A stretch of 47,846 nt of DNA from Candidatus Woesearchaeota archaeon (GCA_021734105.1 JAIPJP010000007.1:1-47846); one strand, 5' to 3'. Counted from the stretch's first letter, positions 1-7,409 are shown. The notes: generated by a model not told the origin, from the letters alone. Translations and numbers: made by a program.

Positions 1-181
1 CAGCTGCGGTATCAATTAAGTCAACATGACCCATAAATACTGCCCGGCAACAATAACGCTCTAGACCTAGTTCATCAAGTACTTTTTTACGGTCTTCGCC
101 TTTCGCTACTCGTTCTTTGAATTCTTCCCAAAGGTGGCCAATTGGTTTTCCGCAACTCATGCATCGAACTGGAATGATCAT
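1..181 (-). CDS. rpoN: DNA-directed RNA polymerase subunit N (Rpo10), C-terminus cut by window edge
   Basis: The reading frame begins [20 protein letters not shown] and is still open at base 1 after 60 codons. The CxxC pair near the start and the later [15 protein letters not shown] segment are the zinc-binding and signature regions of Rpo10/RPB10, a small assembly subunit of archaeal RNA polymerase. A strong ribosome binding site (AAGGAGAGG) sits about 10 nt upstream of the ATG. It is the last visible gene of the S13-to-RpoN ribosomal operon. Typical length is about 65-75 residues, so only the tail is missing. Confidence 0.95.
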   Translation of the reverse strand, partial: MIIPVRCMSCGKPIGHLWEEFKERVAKGEDRKKVLDELGLERYCCRAVFMGHVDLIDTAA

Positions 182-208
182 TTTTATTTGCCTCTCCTTA
201 ATTTGATT

Positions 209-343
209 TTAACGGTACGATTTTTGGCGTGTTAAACCTGACGGGTTTGACACCAAGAAATCTTATCTAACGATAAGATTTCTGCCGTGTTAAGCATGAA
301 ATGCTTGACAAACAAAAATCCTTTAACGATAGGATTTTTGTCT
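209..343 (-). repeat. Three tandem recoded copies of the rpsI 3' end with hairpins
   Basis: Read on the minus strand, the final codons of rpsI occur three times at 56-58 bp spacing. Copy 1 (323-340, the living gene) is CAA AAA TCC TAT CGT TAA. Copy 2 (267-284) is CAG AAA TCT TAT CGT TAG. Copy 3 (209-226) is CAA AAA TCG TAC CGT TAA. All encode QKSYR-stop, and the preceding arginine is AGA, CGG and CGC. The copies are not all in one frame. Copies 1 and 2 are each followed by a perfect inverted copy of their own tail (arms 313-322/331-340 and 256-267/272-283). A second hairpin with conserved flanks and variable stem follows each (287-310 and 229-253). This is seen directly; the mechanism is inference. 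Confidence 0.85.
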
Positions 344-718
344 TTTTGCTCGCGCATTACCTTGCGTATTAGGTTTTCGAGCTTCTTTACGCCTAACATC
401 TGCAACTAAAAGTTGTCTGTCATAATTAAGGAATGTGTCTTTTAATTTAGGAAATTTTTCAACTAGGGCGCGTGCAATTGCAAGTCGTGCTGCAATAGTT
501 TGGCCCATAAATCCACCACCTTGTACAGTAACGCTAATATCAATTTTATCTACATTTGCTCCTGCTAAAATTAGCGGTTCTTGTAATTTTAATCGTGCAA
601 TTGTTGGTTGGAATGCAGTTACATCAAGGTTATTAATCTTCAGTTTACCGGTTCCATTCTTAAGTGTCGCTCGCGCAATTGCTTCTTTTCGTTTTCCGGT
701 TGTTATAATTGATTTCAT
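323..718 (-). CDS. rpsI: 30S ribosomal protein S9 (uS9)
   Basis: 131 residues, the usual size of archaeal uS9. It shows the family features: N-terminal TGKRKEAIARATLK, central QGGGFMGQTIAARLAIARAL, and the basic tail ARAKRQKSYR that reaches into the ribosomal P-site in known structures. It lies 10 nt after L13 and upstream of rpoN, as in most archaea. The stop codon falls inside the loop of a hairpin whose left arm is the coding tail, and two further recoded copies of the tail follow (see the repeat feature). There is no sign that the gene itself is damaged. Confidence 0.97.
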   Translation of the reverse strand: MKSIITTGKRKEAIARATLKNGTGKLKINNLDVTAFQPTIARLKLQEPLILAGANVDKIDISVTVQGGGFMGQTIAARLAIARALVEKFPKLKDTFLNYDRQLLVADVRRKEARKPNTQGNARAKRQKSYR

Positions 719-728
719 AATTCTTCAC

Positions 729-1136
729 CTAAAGGTTTTTGATAACTTCTTCAACTGTTGTGAATTTAAGATTTGGAAGTTTGTTTGCTTCTGCATGGGG
801 CAGTGAAACTGGTGTAACGTCTTTGAATTCTTCTGGCTTTCCTACATAACAAAGTACTCGTTTGTATGCTTCAGCTCCTTTTGCTTGTCGGTGAGGGAGC
901 ATGCCTCGAATGGTACGCCTAACGTATCTGTCGGCAACACGAGGAATGAATGGTCCTTTTGCCGGCGTTCCTCTATTTCGTCGTACCTTTGCATCTTCAA
1001 TTGATTTTGCTTTTGATCCTGAGATGATTGCTTTTTCTGCATTGATTACTCTAACGTCCTCTCCTAAAAGTGCTTGTTTTGCTGCAAACGTTGCAAAACG
1101 TCCAAGTATCAAGTTAGTTGCATCTATTACTATCAT
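729..1136 (-). CDS. rplM: 50S ribosomal protein L13 (uL13)
   Basis: 135 residues, slightly shorter than typical archaeal L13. MIVIDATNLILGRFATFAAK and RGMLPHRQAKGAEAYKRVLCYVG match the archaeal/eukaryotic form of the protein (L13a-like). The ATG lies only 2 nt after the stop of L18e, so the two are translated as a tightly coupled pair. The gene order L18e-L13-S9-RpoN is the conserved archaeal arrangement. Confidence 0.96.
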   Translation of the reverse strand: MIVIDATNLILGRFATFAAKQALLGEDVRVINAEKAIISGSKAKSIEDAKVRRNRGTPAKGPFIPRVADRYVRRTIRGMLPHRQAKGAEAYKRVLCYVGKPEEFKDVTPVSLPHAEANKLPNLKFTTVEEVIKNL

Positions 1137-1138
1137 TT

Positions 1139-1495
1139 TTATCCCATAACCCGAACCTTATTTCCTTGTGGGTTCTTTTGCATTAATTCTGTAATGGTAA
1201 GTACTTCACCTTTGTTTGCAAGAATTTTATCTTTTGCACTTTCTGAGAAACTTAGTGCAGCAACAGTGATTTTTTTAGAGAGAGCGCCCGAGCCAAGTAC
1301 TTTTCCTGGCACGATGACTATTTCGCCTTCTTTTGCGAACGTATCTATTTTATAGACATTTACTTCTCGTCGAGCTCGCGTAGCTTTCTCTAAATCAGTT
1401 GCAATTCGTTTCCAAAGTTTGCTTTCTTTTTGAATTGCGAGTGTTTTAAGAGCTGTAATAAGCGCCGTCATTTGCTCGTTTTTGTTCTTTGCCAT
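1139..1495 (-). CDS. rpl18e: 50S ribosomal protein L18e (eL18)
   Basis: 118 residues, normal for archaeal L18e, a protein absent from bacteria. Recognised by the segments LWKRIATDLEKATRARREVN and IVIVPGKVLGSGALSKKITV. It is placed directly after tRNA-Leu in the ribosomal operon. The about 90 nt leader between tRNA and ATG is AT-rich and holds a small inverted repeat (CAAAAAT/ATTTTTG, about 1541-1560), which may mark the processing zone between the tRNA and the downstream mRNA. Confidence 0.95.
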   Translation of the reverse strand: MAKNKNEQMTALITALKTLAIQKESKLWKRIATDLEKATRARREVNVYKIDTFAKEGEIVIVPGKVLGSGALSKKITVAALSFSESAKDKILANKGEVLTITELMQKNPQGNKVRVMG

Positions 1496-1585
1496 TTTGT
1501 TGAATTTTTGATTTTGTTAATTTTTGTTTGACTTTCAAAAATCTTATATTTTTGAATTTTTGTACAGTGACTGTGTTTTGATGAA

Positions 1586-1714
1586 TGCGGGAGACGTGGT
1601 TCGAACACGCGCAAGCACTAAGCTACTAGGCTTTTGATCGCCGTAATCAGTGTTTTATACACCAACTGCCAGTCATCCTCAACCTAGCCCGTTTGACCAC
1701 TCCGGCACTCCCGC
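1586..1714 (-). tRNA. tRNA-Leu (anticodon GAG) with intron
   Basis: On the minus strand the acceptor arm GCGGGAG/CTCCCGC closes the molecule, with A as discriminator base. The T-arm reads CGTG TTCGAAC CACG, and a long variable arm marks a type II tRNA. The anticodon stem is CTAGG/CCTAG with loop TT-GAG-G|G, giving anticodon GAG for CUY leucine codons. CCA is not encoded. The mature RNA would be 84 nt after removal of a 45-nt intron. The tRNA lies between rpoD and rpl18e, its conserved place in many euryarchaeal operons. Confidence 0.93.
1632..1676 (-). other. 45-nt intron in tRNA-Leu at the canonical 37/38 position
   Basis: The insert interrupts the anticodon loop after nucleotide 37. Flanking sequences can form the bulge-helix-bulge substrate of the archaeal splicing endonuclease: outer helix CTAGG/CCTAG, a 4-bp central helix TTGA/TCAA, and 3-nt bulges GGA and AAG holding the two cleavage sites. 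The inner helix is imperfect, so this is a relaxed motif. The likely enzyme, EndA, is encoded at 30969-31715. Confidence 0.85.
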
Positions 1715-1735
1715 GAGGAATTTTATTCCGATTAG

Positions 1736-1830
1736 GTGCCAGTGAATACCTTCGGGTTGCCGAAAATCTTCGATTTTCGTGCACTGAGGGATTCTAACGC
1801 GCACCCACGCGAAGGTATTTACTTAAGAGC
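1736..1830 (-). repeat. Nested inverted repeats after rpoD
   Basis: The 3' end of rpoD runs into a 14-bp inverted repeat with one mismatch. The arms are AGTAAATACCTTCG, which contains the rpoD stop, and CGAAGGTATTCACT about 75 nt further on. Between them lies a second perfect stem, CGAAAATC/GATTTTCG, and a tRNA-like piece reading TTAGAATCCCTCAGTGCAC. The structure separates rpoD from tRNA-Leu and could be a processing or termination signal, or decayed inserted DNA. Confidence 0.6.
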
Positions 1831-2592
1831 TGCGGTAAAATCTTTCAACTGCTTTTCGTATACTTCCATTGCTCGCAAAACTATTTCTTTTGCACTTAGC
1901 GCGCCGAATGATTCAACTACAAAGACAAATACGTCTTTGTTATAGGTAATGGATATGATTTCATCTTGTACACCGGAGCATGCATCAAGGAGTTCTGGTG
2001 TATTTATCTGCTTTGCATCAATTTCTCCTTTCGCGTTAAATACTTGTAAGGGAAAGTTATCTTTAAAGGTTGCAAAGTCTTTATGTTTGTTATTGATTTT
2101 GATGATTGGTTCGTTGTAGTACCAGATAAGACCTGGATTCCATTTGCTATGTTCTTTACCAATGCCAAGCGTTGCTACTGCTTCAATTTCGAGTTGTTGT
2201 CCTTCAGTTAATTTTACAATCGGCGTTTCTGGATGAATAGGAGTTACACTTTTATCCTTACTTACCAATTCTTTTGCATAAACTGTTTTTGGTCCTTCAA
2301 CGCGCAGACTAATTGCTACTTGACTGTGCGGACCATCTACTCGGTTACCGTCCTTATCAAATTTGATTGTGTATGAGTCCAGATCTGTTTTTAAAACTAT
2401 TAATCCTAAACGATGTGCGATGATTTCGTCGTATAAGACAGAATCATTTCGATTGATAACAAGATTTTCAATCGCAAGGGTTGGAACTTCTCCAATCATG
2501 AGTCTTCGTAAAGTATTTGCGTATGCTGCTGATACTCCCTGCACTGTAAAACGTAACTTTGCATCGGTTTGTTCTAACACGGAGATATTCAT
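1819..2592 (-). CDS. rpoD: DNA-directed RNA polymerase subunit D (Rpo3)
   Basis: 257 residues, the archaeal counterpart of bacterial alpha and eukaryotic RPB3, which nucleates polymerase assembly with subunit L. Recognised by LRFTVQGVSAAYANTLRRLMIGEVPTLA near the N-terminus and YDEIIAHRLGLIVL. The cysteine-rich ferredoxin-like insertion found in some archaeal RpoD proteins is not visible, so no iron-sulfur cluster is expected. It follows S11 by 15 nt in the operon. Confidence 0.96.
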   Translation of the reverse strand: MNISVLEQTDAKLRFTVQGVSAAYANTLRRLMIGEVPTLAIENLVINRNDSVLYDEIIAHRLGLIVLKTDLDSYTIKFDKDGNRVDGPHSQVAISLRVEGPKTVYAKELVSKDKSVTPIHPETPIVKLTEGQQLEIEAVATLGIGKEHSKWNPGLIWYYNEPIIKINNKHKDFATFKDNFPLQVFNAKGEIDAKQINTPELLDACSGVQDEIISITYNKDVFVFVVESFGALSAKEIVLRAMEVYEKQLKDFTAALK

Positions 2593-2607
2593 TGTTTGTT
2601 GCCTCGC

Positions 2608-3009
2608 TTATACTCGTCGTCCACGTCTTCCACCTTTTTTTCGACAACCGCCGTGTGGAATTGGTGTAACATCTTCGATAAAGCCAATTCGCAGACCCAT
2701 TCGCGATAATGCTCGAACTGCTGCTTGACTTCCCGGACCAGGATTCATTGGACCATTATGTCCTCCTGGAGCTCGCACTTTGATGTGTAAACCGGTAATC
2801 CCTTTTTCTTTTGCTATTTCTGCTGCTTTTTTCGCTGCAGTCATTGCTGCTGTTGGACTTGATTCTAGTCGGTGACTTTTAACAACTTGTCCACCACTTG
2901 CAAGTGCCAGTGTTTCTGTTCCGGTTACATCAGTAATATGAATGATTGTGTTGTTATATGAAGCAAAAATGTTTGCTATTCCCCATCGGATATTTGGATC
3001 GTGTCTCAT
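2608..3009 (-). CDS. rpsK: 30S ribosomal protein S11 (uS11)
   Basis: 133 residues, normal for archaeal uS11. The sequence [20 protein letters not shown] at the start and the C-terminal [23 protein letters not shown] are family signatures. The protein forms part of the 30S platform and binds 16S rRNA. The start codon overlaps the end of S4 by 4 nt, indicating translational coupling. Confidence 0.97.
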   Translation of the reverse strand: MRHDPNIRWGIANIFASYNNTIIHITDVTGTETLALASGGQVVKSHRLESSPTAAMTAAKKAAEIAKEKGITGLHIKVRAPGGHNGPMNPGPGSQAAVRALSRMGLRIGFIEDVTPIPHGGCRKKGGRRGRRV

Positions 3010-3743
3010 GCTGATTTCTCCTCCTCTGATGGTTGTTCTTCTACTGCAGTTTCTTCAGTAACTTTCCTAAGCGCTTCTTCTTCTGCTTTTTTTACATCTT
3101 CTTCAGATGGAGCTACTTCTTCAATACCTTGCGCTTTTTCTTGAGCTTCTCGCTCAGCTTTTCTTGCTGCTTCTTCTGCAGCTTGTTTTGCTAAGAGTTC
3201 TTTTTGTGCTCGTTGTTCAGCAAGACGTTCAGTACTTGCTCGTTCTGGATGATCTTCGCTAATAAGCGGTGAAGAGACTGCAAATGAAATAGATGATTCT
3301 TCAGCAACAGTTACTAAATACGATGGCGAAGTAATTTTTTTATCTCCTACTAAAACATGTTCGTGTACAATAAATTGTCGCGCTTGTTTCACACTTCGAG
3401 ACATGTCTTTTTTGAAAAGAATTGTCTGTAATCTTCGAGCCATCACATCATCAATAGTTAAACCAAGAATTTCATCAAAAGTTACTTCTCCATTTACCAA
3501 ACCAAGTTCTTTTACGCGTCGAAATAAGTGTTGTGTTTCAATAACTGCTTGATCTGAATTAAGTGCAATGAGTTTTTTTGCTTGCGTTTTAAAATTCTTA
3601 AGAACAGTATCCATTTTCCAAATTTCTTTTTTGTTTCGTGTACCAAACTGTCTTGAAAGTCTTTTTTCATCATCAATTCGGCTTTTAATCCATGGATGAC
3701 TAGGTGTTTGGTATTTTTTTCTGATTTTTCTTGGATCGCCCAT
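3006..3743 (-). CDS. rpsD: 30S ribosomal protein S4 (uS4) with acidic/alanine-rich tail
   Basis: The first ~175 residues are a standard archaeal uS4: [18 protein letters not shown], then an S4 RNA-binding domain around [31 protein letters not shown]. The total is 245 residues, longer than the usual ~170-185, because of a C-terminal extension rich in Glu, Ala and Lys (ending [17 protein letters not shown]) that is predicted to be a charged helix or disordered. It lies between S13 and S11. The function of the tail is unknown. Confidence 0.95.
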   Translation of the reverse strand: MGDPRKIRKKYQTPSHPWIKSRIDDEKRLSRQFGTRNKKEIWKMDTVLKNFKTQAKKLIALNSDQAVIETQHLFRRVKELGLVNGEVTFDEILGLTIDDVMARRLQTILFKKDMSRSVKQARQFIVHEHVLVGDKKITSPSYLVTVAEESSISFAVSSPLISEDHPERASTERLAEQRAQKELLAKQAAEEAARKAEREAQEKAQGIEEVAPSEEDVKKAEEEALRKVTEETAVEEQPSEEEKSA

Positions 3744-3763
3744 TTTGTATTCCTAAGTAATAT

Positions 3764-4279
3764 TTATTTTCTTGTTACTGCTCGTTTTTTTACAGCAGTA
3801 GCTTTACCTTTGTTAGGTCTAAAGTTTGATTGTGTTCGTTGACCTCGAAGCGGTAATCTCCATTGATGTCGAAGACCTCGTCGTGATTTAATTTTACGTA
3901 GTCGTTTAATATCTTGGTCTTTGTGAAAGTCAAGGTCTGATAAGAAAAGGTGTTTGGTCTCGCCTGTTTCGTAATCTTGTTGAACGTTAAAATAGTGAGT
4001 TGGGATGCCTGCTTTTGCTGGCGCATCTATAACTTGTTCTAAGGCGGTTACTTGTTTATCGTTTAATTCGCCAGTTTTGGCCATGTAGTTAATTTTTGCT
4101 GCAACACAAATTGCTCTTGCAAAGTTTTCACCGACTCCTTTAATTTTTTGAAGTGATAAATAGAGTACCTTCTCACCTTTTAGATCGGTATTACCTACAC
4201 GTACAATATGTCTAAACTCAGAAGAATCCTTTTTTGATTCTTCGAGCGCCGAAAATTTCATTTTCTCGCGTTCTGCCAT
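3764..4279 (-). CDS. rpsM: 30S ribosomal protein S13 (uS13)
   Basis: About 171 residues from the ATG at 4279 (MAEREKMKFSALEES). The frame is open further upstream, but only from a TTG, and the segment from there has no family similarity, so I prefer 4279; a second ATG at 4261 is possible. Family features are FRHIVRVGNTDLKGEKVLYLSLQKIKGVG and the basic C-terminal RGLRHQWRLPLRGQRTQSNF. It is the first gene of the ribosomal operon, about 75 nt downstream of the predicted transcription start. Confidence 0.94.
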   Translation of the reverse strand: MAEREKMKFSALEESKKDSSEFRHIVRVGNTDLKGEKVLYLSLQKIKGVGENFARAICVAAKINYMAKTGELNDKQVTALEQVIDAPAKAGIPTHYFNVQQDYETGETKHLFLSDLDFHKDQDIKRLRKIKSRRGLRHQWRLPLRGQRTQSNFRPNKGKATAVKKRAVTRK

Positions 4280-4379
4280 TTTGATTGCTCTCGAGTTAGT
4301 TTTGCGTAGAAAGAGGCTGTGTAATCGCCATTCCCTCAACGCGTGAACTCGGGATGATAAGGGTAGGAAACTTCTTGCC

Positions 4380-4389
4380 CTTTATAAAA
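4380..4389 (-). promoter_or_regulatory. TATA box for the ribosomal operon
   Basis: TTTTATAAAG on the minus strand, the only good TATA element between tRNA-His and rpsM. Transcription would start about 25 nt downstream (near 4355), giving a leader of about 75 nt before the rpsM ATG at 4279. Confidence 0.55.
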
Positions 4390-4403
4390 CCATAGGGTTG
4401 CTT

Positions 4404-4554
4404 GTTCAAATACCAGCAACGCTTAAATGAGTATGGGGTGGCGCCTGGGATTCCATAAAGCAAGCTCTGCTTGCGAAGGGGTGCAGGAACGTCAGTGACA
4501 GCATGTTCAAATGCCGGTTGACGCATAAATGAAAATGGGGCGGCACCCGGGATT
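4404..4554 (-). repeat. Imperfect direct repeat copying the 3' end of tRNA-His
   Basis: Two ~50-bp segments about 101 bp apart, 4404-4452 and 4505-4554, align along their whole length. The upstream-lying copy (by minus-strand reading) contains the last ~18 nt of tRNA-His plus its 3' flank. The second carries a diverged version in which the acceptor end reads GGCGCCACCCCA instead of GGTGCCGCCCCA. Both copies share the blocks GTTCAAAT, TAAATGA and TGGGG on the plus strand. No tRNA body accompanies the second copy. This resembles the scar of an element that targets a tRNA 3' end. Confidence 0.8.
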
Positions 4555-4613
4555 TGAACCCGGACTAAAAGATCCACAGTCTCATGTGCTAACCAGATTA
4601 CACTAATGCCACC
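4536..4613 (-). tRNA. tRNA-His (anticodon GTG)
   Basis: The minus strand folds as a full cloverleaf. The extra 5' G at 4613 faces C73, the hallmark of tRNA-His; the acceptor stem is GTGGCAT/GTGCCGC with two G-U pairs. The anticodon loop CTGTGGA gives GTG. The T-arm is CCGGG TTCAAAT CCCGG. A CCA follows the discriminator (4536-4538), so the end may be encoded. It lies upstream of the ribosomal operon on the same strand and divergent from leuS. Confidence 0.95.
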
Positions 4614-4713
4614 ATATACGAAGTATAAAGATACTAAGTTATACTAAGCTCTAGAAGCCAGAGGTGCTTTTTAAAGGTTTTTATAAGATAAGAGAGGGCG
4701 AAAACGACAATTA

Positions 4714-4723
4714 TTATATATAA
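4714..4723 (+). promoter_or_regulatory. TATA box for leuS
   Basis: TTATATATAA lies 41-50 nt before the leuS ATG. The transcript would start near 4745 with a short leader. That leader includes the palindrome CTCTATATATAGAAG and a GTGAT Shine-Dalgarno-like element just before the ATG. Confidence 0.5.
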
Positions 4724-4763
4724 ACCATTCATACTTCATCTCTATATATAGAAGTGATATATT

Positions 4764-7376
4764 ATGGACTTTAAAGCAATTGAACAAAAATGGCAAGCAA
4801 AATGGGAAGATAAAAAAGTCTTCGAAGTCAAAGAAGATGACAATAAAGACAAATTTTACGTATTAGAGATGTTTCCGTATCCTTCTGGTTCTGGCCTGCA
4901 TATGGGTCATGCTTTAAACTATACTATTGGCGATATCTTTGCTCGTTACAAAATTATGAACAGCTTTAATGTCTTGCATCCGATGGGTTATGATGCTTTA
5001 GGTCTTCCTGCTGAGAATGCTGCAATTAAAGAAGATACTCATCCTGAAGACTACACAAACAAATCTATTCAACATTATATTAAACAACAAAAAGCGCTCG
5101 GCTTAACCTATGATTGGACTCGCATGGTAAATACTGCAGATCCCTCATTTTACAAATGGGATCAATGGATTTTCCTCAAACTTTTCGAAAAAGGTTTAGC
5201 TTATCAAAAAGAGTCAGCAGTAAATTGGTGCCCGAAATGCGATACCGTGCTTGCTAATGAACAAGTTCATGATGGTAAATGTTGGCGCCATGAAGACACA
5301 TCTGTTCAAGTTAAACAACTTCGACAATGGTTCTTTAAAACGACCGCATACGCTGAAGAACTCTACGATAGTATCGATGCATTAGACTGGCCTGAACGAA
5401 CAAAAGCCATGCAAAAGAATTGGATTGGCAAAAGTTATGGTACTGAAATCTTATTTGATATTAATAAAGAACAATGGCCCATCTTTACTACACGTCCAGA
5501 TACATTATTTGGCGTGACCTTTATGGTGGTGTCAGCACAGCATAAAAAATTACAATCGCTTGTAACGCCAGAACAACAAGAGGAAGTTAACAAATTTCTT
5601 AAGCAAGTTAAATCCGTTTCTGAAAAAGATTTAGAAACTATGGAAAAAATTGGCGTCTTCACAGGTAGTTATGCAACTAATCCTGCAACAGGTGAGAAGG
5701 TTCCCGTTTACGCTGGTAACTTTGTTGTTGCTGATTATGGCGCTGGTATGGTAATGGCTGTTCCTGCTCATGATCAACGCGATTTTGAATTTGCAAAAAA
5801 ATATAATATTCCAATTAAACAAGTTATACAAGGAGAAATTACAGAAACGCGAGCGTTTACTGAATATGGAAAATTAATGAACTCAAATCAATTTAACAAT
5901 TTAGGAACTGCAGAGGCAAAAGAGAAAATAACCGCCTGGCTTGCAGAAAAAAACGCAGGAAAACAATTTCTTAATTTCAAACTTCGTGATTGGGGAGTTT
6001 CTCGACAACGATATTGGGGAACGCCTATTCCAATTATCCACTGCGAAAAATGTGGTGCAGTTCCTGTTCCTGAAAGTGACCTTCCAATAACACTTCCTAA
6101 AGATGTAACTTTTGGTCAAGGTAATCCTTTAGCTACCAGCAAATCATTTGTTAATACTACTTGTCCAAAATGTAGCGCGCCTGCAAAAAGAGAAACGGAT
6201 ACTATGGATACATTCGTAAACTCTTCATGGTATTTTCTTCGCTACACAGACCCTAATAACAATAACGAAATCTTTGATAAAGATAAAGTAAATTATTGGA
6301 CTCCTGTTGACATGTATATTGGCGGTGCAGAACACGCCTGTATGCATCTGATTTATTTTCGATTTTATACTAAATTCTTGCGAGACTTAGGACTCCTTAA
6401 TTTTGATGAACCTGCAAAAGTATTATTCCATCAAGGAATGTTGCATGGTGAAGATGGAAATAAGATGAGTAAGTCAAGAGGCAATGTTGTTTTACCTGCG
6501 ACAGTTTCAGAAAAATATGGTATTGACACGGCAAGGTTGTTCCTTGTTTCTGTTGCCGGCCCTGATAAAGACATTGACTGGAGTACTACTGGTATTGAAG
6601 GCAGTCTTCGATTGGTAAAAAAAATTGATGAATTCATTGCGAACGTTAAGTTTGGAAAAAGTAGTCCTCGAGTTGAAAGTATTGTTAATCGAACAATTGT
6701 AGAAGTAACAGAAGACATTGAAAAATTCAGATATAACTTGGCAGTAATCCAACTAAGAACGTTGTTTAATTCATTTGAATCAGAAATTGCAAAAGAAGAT
6801 TTAGAAGCATTCCTTAAATTGCTTAATCCTATTTGCCCTCATATTACTGAGGAATGGTGGGAGAAAATAGGAAACAAAGATTTACTCAGCGTAGCTCCCT
6901 GGCCAAAGGCTAATGAAAATAAAATAAATCTAAGTGCTGAGATGATTTACTCATTTGATTATCAAGTAATGACAGATGTTGAGAAAGTCTTAAAACTTGC
7001 CAATATAGAAAAGCCAAGTAAAATAACATTAATTATTAGTCCAGCCTGGAAATATTTATTTTTCAAAGAACTAAAAAAAGAAATTGAAAAAACTCGTAAT
7101 GGTGGTGAGCTTATCAAAAACATGATGAGTAAAGATGAGTTTAAACCTTTTGGAAAAGATGTTACGAAAATTATTCCAAGCGCGCTCAAGGACGCGAGCA
7201 AATTGCCAGAAGTTGTTCTTGATGCAAATACGGAAAAAAATGCTTTAGAAAAAAATATAGAAAAAATTGCAAGCAAGTTTAATAAGTGTAAAGTTTCTAT
7301 TCTGATTGCAGAAGAAAGCAATCATCCTAAAGCAAGTCAAGCATCACCAGGAAAGCCAGCAATAGTGATAGAATAA
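4764..7376 (+). CDS. leuS: Leucyl-tRNA synthetase, bacterial-type core
   Basis: 870 residues; charges tRNA-Leu with leucine in the cytoplasm. The class I motifs are HMGH at 46-49 and KMSKS at 567-571. The CP1 editing domain shows TTRPDTLFGVTF (~242) and GMVMAVPAHDQRDFEFA. Two zinc-type CxxC pairs are visible (CPKC near 156, CEKC and CPKC near 430-475). The wording around HMGH (YPSGSGLHMGHALNYTIGD) and LGLPAENAAI is that of bacterial LeuRS, not the ~960-residue archaeal enzyme. The leucine-specific insertion that precedes KMSKS in E. coli and Thermus is absent. The C-terminal ~150 residues (DVEKVLKLANIEKPSKITL onward) look like the extension of archaeal LeuRS. This suggests an old transfer or mosaic gene. 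Confidence 0.95.
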   Translation: MDFKAIEQKWQAKWEDKKVFEVKEDDNKDKFYVLEMFPYPSGSGLHMGHALNYTIGDIFARYKIMNSFNVLHPMGYDALGLPAENAAIKEDTHPEDYTNKSIQHYIKQQKALGLTYDWTRMVNTADPSFYKWDQWIFLKLFEKGLAYQKESAVNWCPKCDTVLANEQVHDGKCWRHEDTSVQVKQLRQWFFKTTAYAEELYDSIDALDWPERTKAMQKNWIGKSYGTEILFDINKEQWPIFTTRPDTLFGVTFMVVSAQHKKLQSLVTPEQQEEVNKFLKQVKSVSEKDLETMEKIGVFTGSYATNPATGEKVPVYAGNFVVADYGAGMVMAVPAHDQRDFEFAKKYNIPIKQVIQGEITETRAFTEYGKLMNSNQFNNLGTAEAKEKITAWLAEKNAGKQFLNFKLRDWGVSRQRYWGTPIPIIHCEKCGAVPVPESDLPITLPKDVTFGQGNPLATSKSFVNTTCPKCSAPAKRETDTMDTFVNSSWYFLRYTDPNNNNEIFDKDKVNYWTPVDMYIGGAEHACMHLIYFRFYTKFLRDLGLLNFDEPAKVLFHQGMLHGEDGNKMSKSRGNVVLPATVSEKYGIDTARLFLVSVAGPDKDIDWSTTGIEGSLRLVKKIDEFIANVKFGKSSPRVESIVNRTIVEVTEDIEKFRYNLAVIQLRTLFNSFESEIAKEDLEAFLKLLNPICPHITEEWWEKIGNKDLLSVAPWPKANENKINLSAEMIYSFDYQVMTDVEKVLKLANIEKPSKITLIISPAWKYLFFKELKKEIEKTRNGGELIKNMMSKDEFKPFGKDVTKIIPSALKDASKLPEVVLDANTEKNALEKNIEKIASKFNKCKVSILIAEESNHPKASQASPGKPAIVIE

Positions 7377-7409
7377 AAAACATTCAACAACAAAAAGAGA
7401 CGTGAGATA

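Noticed and set aside
1736-1945. Plus-strand ORF with LRDSNAHPREG
   Set aside because: Antisense to rpoD; the phrase comes from tRNA-like DNA and inverted repeats, not from a protein family.
4296-4577. 93-residue minus-strand ORF through tRNA-His
   Set aside because: It reads across the tRNA (VRVQIPGAAP is a typical translation of a tRNA end) and its internal repeat only reflects the duplicated tRNA end.
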